Below are positions 26,772 through 40,303 of a DNA stretch of 64,000 nt, piece after piece. The stretch spans positions 310,001 through 374,000 of the forward strand of contig NIOE01000007.1 in the NCBI GenBank assembly GCA_002205125.1, read 5' to 3'. The notes beneath the pieces are model-generated. The model searched no databases and was not told where the DNA came from. It worked only from the letters and a program-made list of their open reading frames with translations. A program made the translations under genes and the position numbers. Each line of letters begins with the position of its first letter. Positions within the stretch are counted from its first letter, which is position 1. The stretch comes from Roseateles noduli (GTDB taxonomy: Bacteria > Pseudomonadota > Gammaproteobacteria > Burkholderiales > Burkholderiaceae_C).

Positions 26772-26829
26772 GGATTTATCTTAAAGCTAGGTACGACAAG
26801 ACTGCTCGGTTTTCGGCGACTGGGCAGGG

Positions 26830-27135
26830 ATGGCTTCGACTCCAGACTGGGATGTGGCGGTGGGATTGGCCATCGCGGTGCTCCGCAGAAAGCTGCGCCT
26901 TACGCAAGAAGGCCTCGCCGCGGCCGCGTATATCCATCGCAACTACCTGGCAGATGTAGAGCGGGGAAAGAAGAGCGTCACTGTGGGGGTGCTCTACGGG
27001 CTCGCCGTCGGTTTGAACACGACGCCTGATAAGGTCCTGAAGCTGGCCCTGAGCTATTTCGGCGACTCCGCTAAATTCGAAGCGGCGCTGGCTTCCTTAC
27101 CGCCGGCAAGGCCGGGTCGGCCTCCTAAGGCCTAG
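26830..27135 (+). CDS. XRE family regulator
   Basis: 101 residues. Helix-turn-helix at about 15-70 (LRRKLRLTQEGLAAAAYIHRNYLADVERGKK), the XRE type found in phage and restriction controller proteins, followed by a Pro/Arg/Lys tail. Divergent from the HAD-like operon, so it may repress its own promoter and that operon. Confidence 0.8.
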   Translation: MASTPDWDVAVGLAIAVLRRKLRLTQEGLAAAAYIHRNYLADVERGKKSVTVGVLYGLAVGLNTTPDKVLKLALSYFGDSAKFEAALASLPPARPGRPPKA

Positions 27136-27240
27136 CTTTTGCAGCGTGCAGAAGACGGCATCCGGTAGGTTCATCGGGCCGCTTGGGCCTTCAGACGATG
27201 CGAACCCTGCCGGGCGCTTATAGGCCGCCCCTGTTGGGTT

Positions 27241-27654
27241 TCAGCTTCGGACCACCCGAATTTCCGGTTCTTCGAGCAGACGGCTCTCAATCGCGGCCCA
27301 GCGCTGCAGATTCCCGGTCAGACCAGTCGAAATTTTCGAAGCCAAGGCGACAGCGGATTTGGCCGCTCCGGAAGCGCGCGTGGTGAAGATCAGTTGGTTC
27401 AGCTTCTGCAGCCGAGAGGAAATCTCGACGGAGGATTTAAGCAGTTCCGGGCCGGGGCGGCGCAGTTTCACAGCCAGTTGCAGCGCCTGGGAGAGACCGG
27501 ACAGAGCTTCGCCTTCTGAGCGGAGGGAAAGCAGCTTGGAGGGGCGCAAGAGAACGGGGAGCTCACGTGCTGCCCGATCCAGACCTTCTACCTGAGAGGC
27601 GATGTCGCTGAGCAAGTTCTGGATCGCGAGGTGGTCGTCTTGGGTCAGGTCCAA
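27241..27654 (-). CDS. Unknown helical protein near island end
   Basis: About 137 residues from a TTG start. The sequence is almost wholly alpha-helical with Leu/Ser/Arg heptads and no Cys. There is no internal Met and no clear binding site, so the start is uncertain and the gene may be a remnant. Confidence 0.4.
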   Translation of the reverse strand: MDLTQDDHLAIQNLLSDIASQVEGLDRAARELPVLLRPSKLLSLRSEGEALSGLSQALQLAVKLRRPGPELLKSSVEISSRLQKLNQLIFTTRASGAAKSAVALASKISTGLTGNLQRWAAIESRLLEEPEIRVVRS

Positions 27655-28021
27655 GGGGAGGCTTTCAAGGTGGGAGGCTTCCGGAGCGGTGGAATGCTGG
27701 GCCGATTAGAGCTGGAACTCGGCAACGGAGCGGTTCTTGTTTCTTCGAGTGATGCCGCAGTGCGCTCGATGACGCAACTTTGCAGTTGGGATTCGGGCCT
27801 CAACTGATGTAGCCGGAGATTTTCATGGTGAGCGTTCGTCAGGTCGAAGGGGCGTTAGACCGGTGAGGGGGCCAGGGGCGAGACTCATGTGAGAGGAACG
27901 TCATCGGGCCGGCAGGAACATCGCGACGTTGGGCTCGGTGACCAAAAGCCAGCGCATCTCGCACGGGAGCCTAGTTCGACTACTGACATCACCATGGTCA
28001 AAGAGCCGCTTGACTACAGGG
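27655..28021. other. Right terminal region of the island
   Basis: No convincing gene. The last 50 bases carry two related direct repeats 34 bases apart, TCGACTAC at 27976-27983 and TTGACTAC at 28010-28017, the second ending four bases before the comM junction. Subterminal repeats of this sort are typical recombinase binding sites. They can be tested against the left end. Confidence 0.5.
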
Positions 28022-28225
28022 GATCCGCTTGTTCGCCGGGAACTCCAAGCCGCTGCTCTGCAGCGCCGCGCGCACGCGCTCGCGAGACTCCTTGACCTCC
28101 AGGTCCGCCAGCCCCACCAACGTGAAGCTCGGCAAGCCGTTGGCCAGATGCACTTCCACTTCGACCGCGGCGGCAGACAGACCGTCCAGCGCGCGGCTGT
28201 GGATGATGGAGAGGGACATCGCCAT
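27998..28225 (-). pseudogene. comM: comM (yifB) 5' fragment, interrupted by the island
   Basis: The first 68 residues match the start of ComM/YifB AAA+ Mg-chelatase-like proteins (MSLSIIHSRA, VEVHLANGLPSFTLVGL, VRAALQSSGLEFPANKRI). The match ends at Ile68 (codon 28024-28022) and island sequence adds a short foreign tail to TGA at 27998. ComM is a helicase that extends branch migration during natural transformation, so the split should impair transformation. The start ATG is 16 nt after the stop of the membrane protein gene. Confidence 0.92.
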
Positions 28226-28241
28226 GAGATGTCGCCCCGCC

Positions 28242-28775
28242 TCAGCGCTTTGGCAGGCCCTTGAGCACCGTCTCGATCGTTTCTGTCGCTGCCTTCAGCA
28301 GTTCAATGCCGGGCAGGCCGATGGATGACGAAGGCGGCTCCTTCGAGGCGGCGGGCGGCGCGTCCGTGTTGACCCTCATGGAGAACGTCGCCCGGATCAT
28401 TCCGATCGCCAAGACGATCTCGCCAACGAGCAGGATCGATATCACCGCGACGATCGCGTGCGGCCATCCCTGTGACGGAGGTGCTTGATCAACAAGGACG
28501 TCGTCAACGTCCACCATGTCCGCGGGCATCGCGTGCGGACGCTCCGCGTGCAGGATGCGCGCGTGTTCGACGAAGGTCCCCGTGACCGCGTGCAAACTCA
28601 TGGCAATGAGCATCAGCACCGTGGTCGCAAGACCCATCGACAGCGCGCGGAAGCACAGGCGAGCGCGTGATTCGATCGTGTCGTTGAGGAGCGAGGCGTC
28701 CGGAGCAAGAGCGCCGGTCGTTGTGTCGATCTCGTCGCGATTGGAGGACTGAAGAGGGGCAGGATGGTCGGGCAC
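28242..28775 (-). CDS. Two-helix membrane protein upstream of comM
   Basis: 177 residues from GTG 28775, with AAGGAG six bases upstream. Two transmembrane helices (about 43-65 and 107-130) flank an acidic loop of about 40 residues (HAMPADMVDVDDV). No motif is recognised. It lies between the ImmA/IrrE-like gene and comM on the same strand with gaps of 45 and 16 nt, so the three were probably one operon. It may be the target or partner of the ImmA/IrrE-like protein. Confidence 0.65.
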   Translation of the reverse strand: MPDHPAPLQSSNRDEIDTTTGALAPDASLLNDTIESRARLCFRALSMGLATTVLMLIAMSLHAVTGTFVEHARILHAERPHAMPADMVDVDDVLVDQAPPSQGWPHAIVAVISILLVGEIVLAIGMIRATFSMRVNTDAPPAASKEPPSSSIGLPGIELLKAATETIETVLKGLPKR

Positions 28776-28784
28776 GTGCGGCTC

Positions 28785-28811
28785 CTTGAGCGGCTTGAGC
28801 GGCTTGAGCGG
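28785..28811. repeat. Three tandem copies of a 9-base unit
   Basis: CTTGAGCGG is repeated three times without mismatch in the gap between two genes. The innermost copy merges with the AAGGAG binding site of the membrane protein gene, so copy-number change would move or alter that site. Confidence 0.8.
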
Positions 28812-28820
28812 GATGCAGGC

Positions 28821-29465
28821 TCATCGGCGATCGAGCAGCTGGCCATATCGAAAGGACAGCAGTCCGCGAGGAACCCACAGGGTCTTGGCGATCTGGTCAA
28901 CGTTTCTCATCCATCCGCTCGTGACGCACCAGCGCAATTTCTCGGTGGGAACCAGCAGGCTGCCGGCGAACAGGTTGGCGGCCTTGTCTCGCGGATCAGG
29001 GGCATCATTCGCAAAAGAGTTCCACGTCTCCAACGGCGGGTTCTCATGGCGCAACACGATATGGCCGAGGGCGTGGGCGATCGCAAAGCGCTGTCGGTAG
29101 ATGGAGTCCTTGACGTCGATCACGATCCACAACTTGCCGTCCCCTCCGGGATACGCGGAGCTCCGATCCTGATCGGTCAGAGCAAAAACGTTGATGCCCA
29201 TGCGCTTGGCGATCCGCTCCGGAACGATCGGCATCGAGCCATCCCAGTACCGCGCCACGATCCATTCCGCCGCGTCCTCCGGCCGCATGTGCGACAGGTC
29301 CACGGGCCACTGGACCTGCACGTTGCTCGACGTGCCGTTGGTCTCGCCGTTGGTTTCGCTGTTGAACTCGCCGCTGGTTCCGTCGCCTGACATCTGCCCT
29401 ACCTCCGCACCCATCCGGTTCACGAGCTCCGCAGTGTCCGCAGCGAACGATTTCACGGCTAGCAC
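28821..29465 (-). CDS. ImmA/IrrE-like protein with altered zinc motif
   Basis: 214 residues (start uncertain; GTG 29465 used). The core reads RQRFAIAHALGHIVLRHE, where the usual metal motif is HExxH; here Ala132 replaces the catalytic Glu (codon GCC). The later RDKAANLFAGSLLVP matches the family pattern with Asp160 in the third-ligand region. ImmA/IrrE proteins cleave repressors; without the Glu this copy is probably a binding protein or inactive. The N-terminal 55 residues are low-complexity (Asn/Thr/Gly/Ser). Confidence 0.8.
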   Translation of the reverse strand: MLAVKSFAADTAELVNRMGAEVGQMSGDGTSGEFNSETNGETNGTSSNVQVQWPVDLSHMRPEDAAEWIVARYWDGSMPIVPERIAKRMGINVFALTDQDRSSAYPGGDGKLWIVIDVKDSIYRQRFAIAHALGHIVLRHENPPLETWNSFANDAPDPRDKAANLFAGSLLVPTEKLRWCVTSGWMRNVDQIAKTLWVPRGLLSFRYGQLLDRR

Positions 29466-29616
29466 CCTGTTGGGGCGTTTCGAGGGTTAACCAATCCCCC
29501 ATCCATGCCTGCATTTGGTGCGCATTGACGCTTGACGGGGCGGGATCGGCAACCGTTCGTCGCTGCGTGAGCCGGAATGGGGCCCCTTCGGGGGGATGGG
29601 GCGCTTTCGGAATTGC

Positions 29617-29633
29617 TTGGCACAAAAGCTGCA
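29617..29633 (+). promoter_or_regulatory. Sigma-54 promoter of torF-glnK-amtB
   Basis: TTGGCACAAAAGCTGCA matches the sigma-54 consensus with GG and GC 12 bases apart. It lies 60 nt before the torF ATG and fits nitrogen-starvation control by NtrC, as usual for glnK-amtB. A possible NtrC half-site (GGTGCG) is near 29,515. Confidence 0.75.
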
Positions 29634-29692
29634 AAGCCTCCTCCGGAAAGCAGTCGCCCAGAGTCGCCCCAAACAATCAGGAGTCCCCGCGC

Positions 29693-30764
<1,072 letters not shown>

Positions 30765-30814
30765 GCACGCCGATCGACGCTGTCTTCCAAGACCCAACGA
30801 AAAGAGTCCCCAAC

Positions 30815-32365
30815 ATGAAGAAACTACTCGCCTGCCTGGCTTTGGCCGCGGCAGCCTTCACCAGCCTGGCCCCCGCGGCCATGGCGCAGGATGCAGCGTC
30901 CGCGCCTGCCGCCGTCGCCAGCGAGACCACCGCCCAGGCGCCCGCGCCGTCGGCGCCGGTCGCCGACGCCGCCGCTCCCGCCGCCTCGGCCCCCGCCGAT
31001 GCCGCGTCGGCCGCTGCCGTCGCGCCGCCCGTGATCAACAAGGGCGACACCACCTGGATGATGGTCTCCACCCTGCTGGTGATCATGATGACGGTGCCGG
31101 GTCTTGCCCTGTTCTACGGCGGCCTGGTCCGCAGCAAGAACATGCTGTCGGTGCTGATGCAGGTGATGGTGACCTTCTCGCTGATCGTCGTGCTGTGGGC
31201 CCTGTACGGCTACAGCCTGGCGTTCACGGAAGGCAACAAGTTCATCGGCGGCTTCGACCGGCTCTTCATGAAGGGCATCTGGGACAACGTCGCCGGGACC
31301 TTCGCACCGGGCGCGACCTTCAGCAAGGGCGTCTACATCCCCGAGATCGTGTTCGCCGCCTTCCAGGCGACCTTCGCCGGCATCACCTGCTGCCTGATCG
31401 TCGGCGCCTTCGCCGAGCGCATCAAGTTCAGCGCGGTCCTGCTGTTCATGGTGATCTGGTTCACCTTCAGCTACACGCCGATGGCCCACATGGTCTGGTT
31501 CTGGATGGGCCCGGACGCCTACTCGTCCGCCGCCGTGGTCGATGAGATGAACAGCAAGGCCGGCCTGATCTGGCAGTGGGGCGCGCTGGACTTCGCCGGC
31601 GGCACCGTGGTGCACATCAACGCCGCGGTCGCGGGCATCGTCGGCGCCTTCATGGTCGGCAAGCGCATCGGCTACGGCAAGGAAGCGTTCACGCCGCACA
31701 GCCTGACCCTGACCATGGTCGGCGCCTCGCTGCTGTGGGTGGGCTGGTTCGGCTTCAACGCCGGCTCCGCGCTGGAAGCCAACGGCTTCGCCGCGCTGGC
31801 CTTCATCAACACGCTGTTCGCCACCGCCGCCGCGGTGCTGGCCTGGTGCGTCGGTGAAGCGCTGCTCAAGGGCAAGGCCTCGATGCTGGGTGCGGCCTCG
31901 GGCGCCGTGGCCGGTCTGGTCGCGATCACGCCGGCCGCCGGCAACGTCGGCATCGGCGGCGGTCTGGTGATCGGCCTGGTCGCCGGGTTCGCCTGCCTGT
32001 GGGGCGTGTCGGGTCTCAAGAAGCTGCTGGGTGCGGACGACTCGCTGGACGTCTTCGGCGTCCACGGCGTGGGCGGCATCGTCGGCGCACTGCTGACCGG
32101 CGTGTTCAACAGCCCGAGCCTGGGCGGCCCGTCGGCCGTCGGCGACTGGGTCACCGCCGCGACCATCGCGCCGGACGCCTACTCGATCGGCACGCAGGTC
32201 TTCACGCAGCTCAAGGCCGTCGTGCTGACCATCGTGTGGTCGGGCGTGGTCTCGGTGATCGCGTTCAAGGTGGTCGACCTGGTGATCGGTCTGCGTGTCT
32301 CCGAAGAGGAAGAGCGCGAAGGCCTGGACATCTCGTCGCACGGCGAAACGGCGTATCACAAGTAA
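30815..32365 (+). CDS. amtB: Ammonium transporter AmtB
   Basis: 516 residues. Signal peptide (ending near AMAQD), then an unusual Ala/Pro-rich stretch (about 25-72), then the eleven-helix Amt core: [13 protein letters not shown], the substrate Asp and first pore His in [12 protein letters not shown] and the second pore His in FGVHGVGG. It imports ammonium at low supply and is gated by GlnK. A strong terminator follows. Confidence 0.94.
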   Translation: MKKLLACLALAAAAFTSLAPAAMAQDAASAPAAVASETTAQAPAPSAPVADAAAPAASAPADAASAAAVAPPVINKGDTTWMMVSTLLVIMMTVPGLALFYGGLVRSKNMLSVLMQVMVTFSLIVVLWALYGYSLAFTEGNKFIGGFDRLFMKGIWDNVAGTFAPGATFSKGVYIPEIVFAAFQATFAGITCCLIVGAFAERIKFSAVLLFMVIWFTFSYTPMAHMVWFWMGPDAYSSAAVVDEMNSKAGLIWQWGALDFAGGTVVHINAAVAGIVGAFMVGKRIGYGKEAFTPHSLTLTMVGASLLWVGWFGFNAGSALEANGFAALAFINTLFATAAAVLAWCVGEALLKGKASMLGAASGAVAGLVAITPAAGNVGIGGGLVIGLVAGFACLWGVSGLKKLLGADDSLDVFGVHGVGGIVGALLTGVFNSPSLGGPSAVGDWVTAATIAPDAYSIGTQVFTQLKAVVLTIVWSGVVSVIAFKVVDLVIGLRVSEEEEREGLDISSHGETAYHK

Positions 32366-32388
32366 AACTTCAATCTCCTGCAATGCTC

Positions 32389-32414
32389 AAGCCGCCCTTC
32401 GGGGCGGCTTTTTT
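32389..32414 (+). terminator. Rho-independent terminator after amtB
   Basis: AAGCCGCCC, loop TTCG, GGGCGGCTT and a run of six T. A stem of nine pairs with a tetraloop, placed 24 nt after the amtB stop. Confidence 0.93.
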
Positions 32415-32476
32415 GCGTCTGCGCGGTGCTGCCCATAATCGGGTCATCGACTTTCGCCTCGCCCCCGGACCTCACG

Positions 32477-36130
<3,654 letters not shown>

Positions 36131-36218
36131 GGCCCCCTTGAGAAGGCGCAAGTAACCCCAATGTGGGCGTGCCTAGAATCGGTACACCGCCCCCCGGCTG
36201 TCCAGGCGCCCGCTCATC

Positions 36219-37514
36219 ATGGTCCCTCACCTCATCACCGCCCTGACCGGGCCCATCAATGAACTGGAGCAGCGCGTGCTCGAGTCGATGCCGGCGATCG
36301 AACGCTGGTTCCGGCTCGAATGGATGGAGCACACGCCGCCGTTCTACACCTCGGTGGACCTGCGCAACGCCGGCTTCAAGCTGGCGCCGGTGGACACCAA
36401 CCTGTTCCCGGGCGGCTTCAACAACCTGACGCCCGAGATGCTGCCGCTGGCCGTGCAGGCGGCGATGGCGGCGATCGAGAAGATCTGCCCCGAGGCCAAG
36501 AACCTGCTGCTGGTCCCGGAAGCGAAGAACCGTGGCAGCTTCTACCTGTCCAACCTGGCGACGCTGGTCCGCATCTTCTCGATGGCGGGCCTGAACGTGC
36601 GGCTGGGCTCGCTGGACGAGTCGGTCAGGGAACCGACGACGGTCGCGCTGCCGGACGGCAATTCGCTGACGCTGGAGCCGCTGATCCGCCAGCGTTCGCG
36701 GCTGATGCTCAAGGACTTCGATCCCTGCACCATCCTGCTGAACGACGACCTGTCGGCCGGCACGCCGGACGTGCTCAAGCACCTGCATGAGCAGTACCTG
36801 CTCCCGCCGCTGCACGCCGGCTGGGGGCAGCGCCGCAAGAGCCAGCACTTCCGCGCCTACGAGGAAGTCTCCAAGAAGTTCGCCAAGCTGCTGGGCATGG
36901 ACCCGTGGCTGATCTATCCGCACTCGGTGGCGGTGGACGGGCTGGACTTCGCGACCGGCGCCGGGCTGGACGCGCTGCAGGCGCAGGTCGACGCGACGCT
37001 GACGCGCACGCGCCGCAAGTACAAGGAATACGGCATCCAGGAGAAGCCCTTCGTCATCGTCAAGCCGGACGCCGGCACGCACGGGCTGGGCGTGATGACG
37101 ATCCGCGACGCCAAGGACCTGGACGTGCTGGCGATCAAGGCCCGCGACAAGCTGGCGAAGCTCGAAGGCGTGCCGGCACTGTCGCAGGTGCTGGTGCAGG
37201 AAGGCGTCGTGACGCACGAGCGCATGCACGAGGCGGTCGCCGAGCCGGTCGTCTACATGATGGACCGCTATGTCGTCGGCGGCTTCTACCGCGTGCACGC
37301 CGACCGCGCCGAGGACGAGAACCTCAACGCGCCGGGATCGAGCTATGTGCCGCTGGCCTTCGCGCACTCGTCGCATCTGCCCGCGCCGGGCGAGAAGCCG
37401 GGCGCGAGCGCGCCCAACCGCTTCTACATGTACGGCGTGATCGGGCGACTCGCGATGCTCGCGGCCAGCTACGAGCTGGAGACGACCGATCCGGACGCCG
37501 AGGACTACGCCTGA
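36219..37514 (+). CDS. gshA: Glutamate-cysteine ligase (betaproteobacterial type)
   Basis: 431 residues. Typical start (LITALTGPINELEQRVLE), DTNLFPGGFNNL and VKPDAGTHGLGVMT motifs of the ATP-grasp-like class found in Burkholderiales. It makes gamma-glutamylcysteine, the first step of glutathione synthesis. It follows the 5-oxoprolinase gene by 88 nt. Its last codons overlap the opposite gene by 10 nt. Confidence 0.92.
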   Translation: MVPHLITALTGPINELEQRVLESMPAIERWFRLEWMEHTPPFYTSVDLRNAGFKLAPVDTNLFPGGFNNLTPEMLPLAVQAAMAAIEKICPEAKNLLLVPEAKNRGSFYLSNLATLVRIFSMAGLNVRLGSLDESVREPTTVALPDGNSLTLEPLIRQRSRLMLKDFDPCTILLNDDLSAGTPDVLKHLHEQYLLPPLHAGWGQRRKSQHFRAYEEVSKKFAKLLGMDPWLIYPHSVAVDGLDFATGAGLDALQAQVDATLTRTRRKYKEYGIQEKPFVIVKPDAGTHGLGVMTIRDAKDLDVLAIKARDKLAKLEGVPALSQVLVQEGVVTHERMHEAVAEPVVYMMDRYVVGGFYRVHADRAEDENLNAPGSSYVPLAFAHSSHLPAPGEKPGASAPNRFYMYGVIGRLAMLAASYELETTDPDAEDYA

Positions 37515-38110
37515 GCCCGGGCCTCGGCGCCCACCTGAGTGGCCGCCTGAGTGGGGACCGCCTGCGGACGCAGGCGGTCGATCAGCCGACGCACGGCCGC
37601 GTCGACGGCGCGCCAGGCGCGGCGCAGAGGCTTGGGGACCGCTTCCGCCACCCGCTGCCTGATGCGTCGGAACCGCGTGGGCGACTGATCGGCCAGCCGA
37701 TGCGGCAACCCGACGACGCAGGGTTGCGGCGGCGGTGACGCCGCCGGTGGCTGGTCCGGCAGCAGGGGCGAGCGGACGTCAGGGTCGCGCACCTCTTCCC
37801 AACTGCTGGACAGGGGCCGTGGACCGTCGCGGTCTGGCACCGGCAGGACGGCGGCCGGCGTCCATGCCCGTGCACCTTTCGGCGGCCGGGGGGCTTGGCC
37901 CTTGTTGTGCTCGAGCACCGAGGGCCGGCTCAGTCGTCCCTTGCTGCTTTGACCGGCCGGACGATTCAGCAGGTTCTCGGTGAATCGGACTTCAGACTGA
38001 CGGAGCCATGGCGCCCTGTCGTGGCGTCGTGAGTTCGTGGCACCGGCCACGTTGCGGTGGTGGCGCGGCATCGGCGTCGGAATCGGAATCGGGATCGGGA
38101 TCGGGTGCAT
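37505..38110 (-). CDS. Unknown Pro/Arg-rich protein
   Basis: 201 residues from ATG 38110, preceded by GGAGG. It begins MHPIPIPIPIPTP, encoded by six imperfect ATCGGN hexamers, and continues basic and Pro-rich with an amphipathic C-terminal helix (about 150-185). No motif, no signal peptide. Its stop overlaps the end of gshA. Could be a low-complexity protein or a chance frame; the good binding site favours a gene. Confidence 0.45.
   Translation of the reverse strand: MHPIPIPIPIPTPMPRHHRNVAGATNSRRHDRAPWLRQSEVRFTENLLNRPAGQSSKGRLSRPSVLEHNKGQAPRPPKGARAWTPAAVLPVPDRDGPRPLSSSWEEVRDPDVRSPLLPDQPPAASPPPQPCVVGLPHRLADQSPTRFRRIRQRVAEAVPKPLRRAWRAVDAAVRRLIDRLRPQAVPTQAATQVGAEARAQA
38070..38105. repeat. Six imperfect hexamer repeats (ATCGGN)
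   Basis: ATCGGC, GTCGGA, ATCGGA and three ATCGGG units in a row. On the minus strand they encode the IPIPIPIP start of the Pro/Arg-rich protein. Confidence 0.75.
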
Positions 38111-38225
38111 GAAGACCTCCATGCCATGAGAACCCCTCATGGTTGCGTGCTCAGTTGTCATGCGGCATCGAGGGTTCCGCTTCGGCGGGATGTTCTTCTC
38201 GCGTCCAGACACACGGCCGATCGGG

Positions 38226-39188
38226 TCAGGTCTTGCCGCACCCCGAACTGGCGGCTTCCACCAGCAGCTGCCTGAAACGCTCCACCGCTTCGACCTGCGT
38301 GTCGGGCAGATGCCAGACGCTCATCGGCCCGAGTCCGAGGTCCACCGCGTGCGGCAGGATCACGACCACGCCCTGCTTGGCGGCGGCCATCGCCATGTCG
38401 TGCGGCATCACGGCCACCAGCGGCATCTCGCGCATGAGGCTCAGCGCCAGGAGCGCATCGCCGCTTTCGATCAGGTCGACCGGCGGCGTCAGTCCCATCT
38501 CCTGCCACAACCGGTCCATCAGCGTGCGCGTGCGCGTGCCCGGCAGCTGCCAGATCCAGCGCTGCTGGCTCAGCACTTCCCAACTCAGTTTCGGCGTGCG
38601 CGCCAGCGGGTGATGGGCGCTCATCGTGAGGACCTCGGGTTGCGGCAGCAGCGACACGCGCGCCAGGCCCAGCGGCTCGTCCTGCGGCATCGCGCGGGCG
38701 ACGACCAGATCCAGCGTCCCCGCCTGCAGCTCCGCGAACAGCGAACGCAGCGCATGCGTGCGCACGCTCAGTGTCACGCCGGGGTTCTCCTGCTTCATCG
38801 CGGTGATGGCCGCGGGCAGCAGGCGTGCGAGCGAGGCGTTGGTCGCCCCGATGCGCACCTCGCCGGACGCGCCGCGCACCATCGTGGCGACGTCGCCCGC
38901 GGCGCGTTGCAGGTCGGCATCGAGCTTGCGCGCCAGCGCCAGCAGACGGCGCCCCAGCGGCGTGGGCTGCATGTGGCGTCCGCGCCGCAGGAACAGGGTT
39001 TGTCCCAGCCCCTGCTCCAGCTCCGCCAGCGTCTTGCTCACCGCCGGCTGCGTCACATGCAGCTGATCGGCCGCAGCGCTGATGTTGCCGGTGTCGTGGA
39101 GGGCCAGCAGCACCCGTGCGTGCCGCAGCGACATGCGTCGGATGATGAAGTGTTCGGCGGATTCGGGCGACGTCGATGACGCGTTCAT
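38226..39188 (-). CDS. LysR family transcriptional regulator
   Basis: 320 residues. Winged HTH at about 18-78 (LHDTGNISAAADQLHVTQPAVSKTLAELEQGLGQTLF), then a periplasmic-binding-like effector domain (about 105-310). Close in style to the PcaQ/GbpR subgroup, but the ligand cannot be read from sequence. The nearest divergent or co-oriented genes do not reveal a target. Confidence 0.88.
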   Translation of the reverse strand: MNASSTSPESAEHFIIRRMSLRHARVLLALHDTGNISAAADQLHVTQPAVSKTLAELEQGLGQTLFLRRGRHMQPTPLGRRLLALARKLDADLQRAAGDVATMVRGASGEVRIGATNASLARLLPAAITAMKQENPGVTLSVRTHALRSLFAELQAGTLDLVVARAMPQDEPLGLARVSLLPQPEVLTMSAHHPLARTPKLSWEVLSQQRWIWQLPGTRTRTLMDRLWQEMGLTPPVDLIESGDALLALSLMREMPLVAVMPHDMAMAAAKQGVVVILPHAVDLGLGPMSVWHLPDTQVEAVERFRQLLVEAASSGCGKT

Positions 39189-39312
39189 GACCAGGGTTTC
39201 ACAAGAAGCCGGAGCGGGCCGGGATCGCCGGCGCGCTGTTCAGGCGCATCGGCAAGGAGACTGCCTCGATCGTCCAAAGTATCGCGTGCGACGACGTCTG
39301 CCGGCAGGCTCA

Positions 39313-40086
39313 TCAGGGCGAGGTCGAGCGTCGTGTTCCGATGGACGGGTTCCAGTGAACGCGGGTCCCTCCGTCGTCGTAAGACGACGGGCCGGGCCGT
39401 CGCACCGTGTCGCTGCCGAGTTTCGGCGACAGGTACTGCGTCTTGCAGTAGAAGGTGAACGCCAGCAGCGCCGCGATCTCCTCCGCGCGCAGGCAGGTGC
39501 GCGCGTCCATCGGCAATCGCATGCAGGCCGCGCGGACGATCTCGCGATCGTCTCGCGGGAGGCCCCGCTTGGCGTCTCGTACCGCGTCGCGGATCACCAT
39601 GGCGGCGCTGCAGGCCGCCGCGAGGGATGTCGGGCATCTGGGCGTGACCCGGGAATGCATGAGGCCGCTGCCATGCAGGTCCTGGATCCCGTCCAGACGC
39701 TCGATGAGCGCCAGCAGATCCTGAGGCTCGGGGACGTCGCCGTGAACGGGGAGGACGTGCACGCCCTTGTCGGCATGATGTCGCGCCAGCGCCGCCTCGT
39801 GATGCGGCACGGCGACGATGTCCAGCGGTTTTCCGGTCGACGGCGTCCGGGCCCGATGGGCCGGACCGCCGCCCGATCGAGAGGATCGCACGAGGTCCGG
39901 GGTGGACAGGACGGCGCGGACATCCTGGCGATGAAGATCGGTCAGCAGGCGCGAGCCCTCGCCGAAGAAGTGGAAGACGACCGGCCCGAGGCGGGCCTGG
40001 CGCTGCCGATGGAGCGGGTCGGAGTCTTTCGCGTCGCCGGGGGCGACGCAGGACGTGAACAGGGAACGGAGGGCGGCGAGCGACAT
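39313..40086 (-). CDS. Unknown protein, effector-like composition
   Basis: 257 residues from ATG 40086 (the open frame extends upstream without a good start). Middle part is alpha/beta with a HHEAALARHHADKGVHVLPVHGDV stretch; no signal peptide or membrane helix. No motif is recognised. Codon use is less GC-rich at third positions than kup next to it, which may point to later acquisition. Confidence 0.5.
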   Translation of the reverse strand: MSLAALRSLFTSCVAPGDAKDSDPLHRQRQARLGPVVFHFFGEGSRLLTDLHRQDVRAVLSTPDLVRSSRSGGGPAHRARTPSTGKPLDIVAVPHHEAALARHHADKGVHVLPVHGDVPEPQDLLALIERLDGIQDLHGSGLMHSRVTPRCPTSLAAACSAAMVIRDAVRDAKRGLPRDDREIVRAACMRLPMDARTCLRAEEIAALLAFTFYCKTQYLSPKLGSDTVRRPGPSSYDDGGTRVHWNPSIGTRRSTSP

Positions 40087-40227
40087 CGACGAGGTCAGGA
40101 GTGAACGAGGCGGATCAGTTGCCTCGGGCAAGCCCGCCGTTGCGATCGGATGCAGGTGGTTTTTCCGGGCGCAAGCGCAACCGGTGCCGGCCGTCAACCC
40201 CGTCCCCGCAACGCCGCAGGGCGCCCA

Positions 40228-40258
40228 TTGACGCACCGCACAATGGAAGGCAGACAAT
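40228..40258 (+). promoter_or_regulatory. Possible kup promoter
   Basis: TTGACG at 40228-40233 and GACAAT at 40253-40258, spacer 19 bases. The spacer is longer than ideal. It lies 45 nt before the kup start. Confidence 0.35.
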
Positions 40259-40303
40259 ACGCGTTTTCGACTTCCGGCAGCCCAGGCGGCTGTCGCGATC
40301 CTT

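Larger units (their letters stand above)
1..28021. mobile_element. Genomic island integrated in comM (left end outside window)
   Basis: The island fills the left 28 kb. Its right edge is set by the comM coding frame, which reads correctly for 68 codons from 28,225 down to 28,022 and then leaves the family consensus (ANKRI should continue with a TVNLAPADLP-like stretch). A recombinase module lies at the left end, the cargo is dominated by defence genes and unknown genes, and base composition is visibly less GC-rich than the right half, most of all in the first 2.4 kb. The left boundary and the 3' part of comM must lie to the left of position 1. No direct repeat can be tested because only one junction is visible. 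Confidence 0.85.

Noticed and set aside
30824-32383. 519-codon minus-strand frame opposite amtB
   Set aside because: Composition is Asp/His/Arg/Gly-rich low complexity; AmtB on the other strand is certain.
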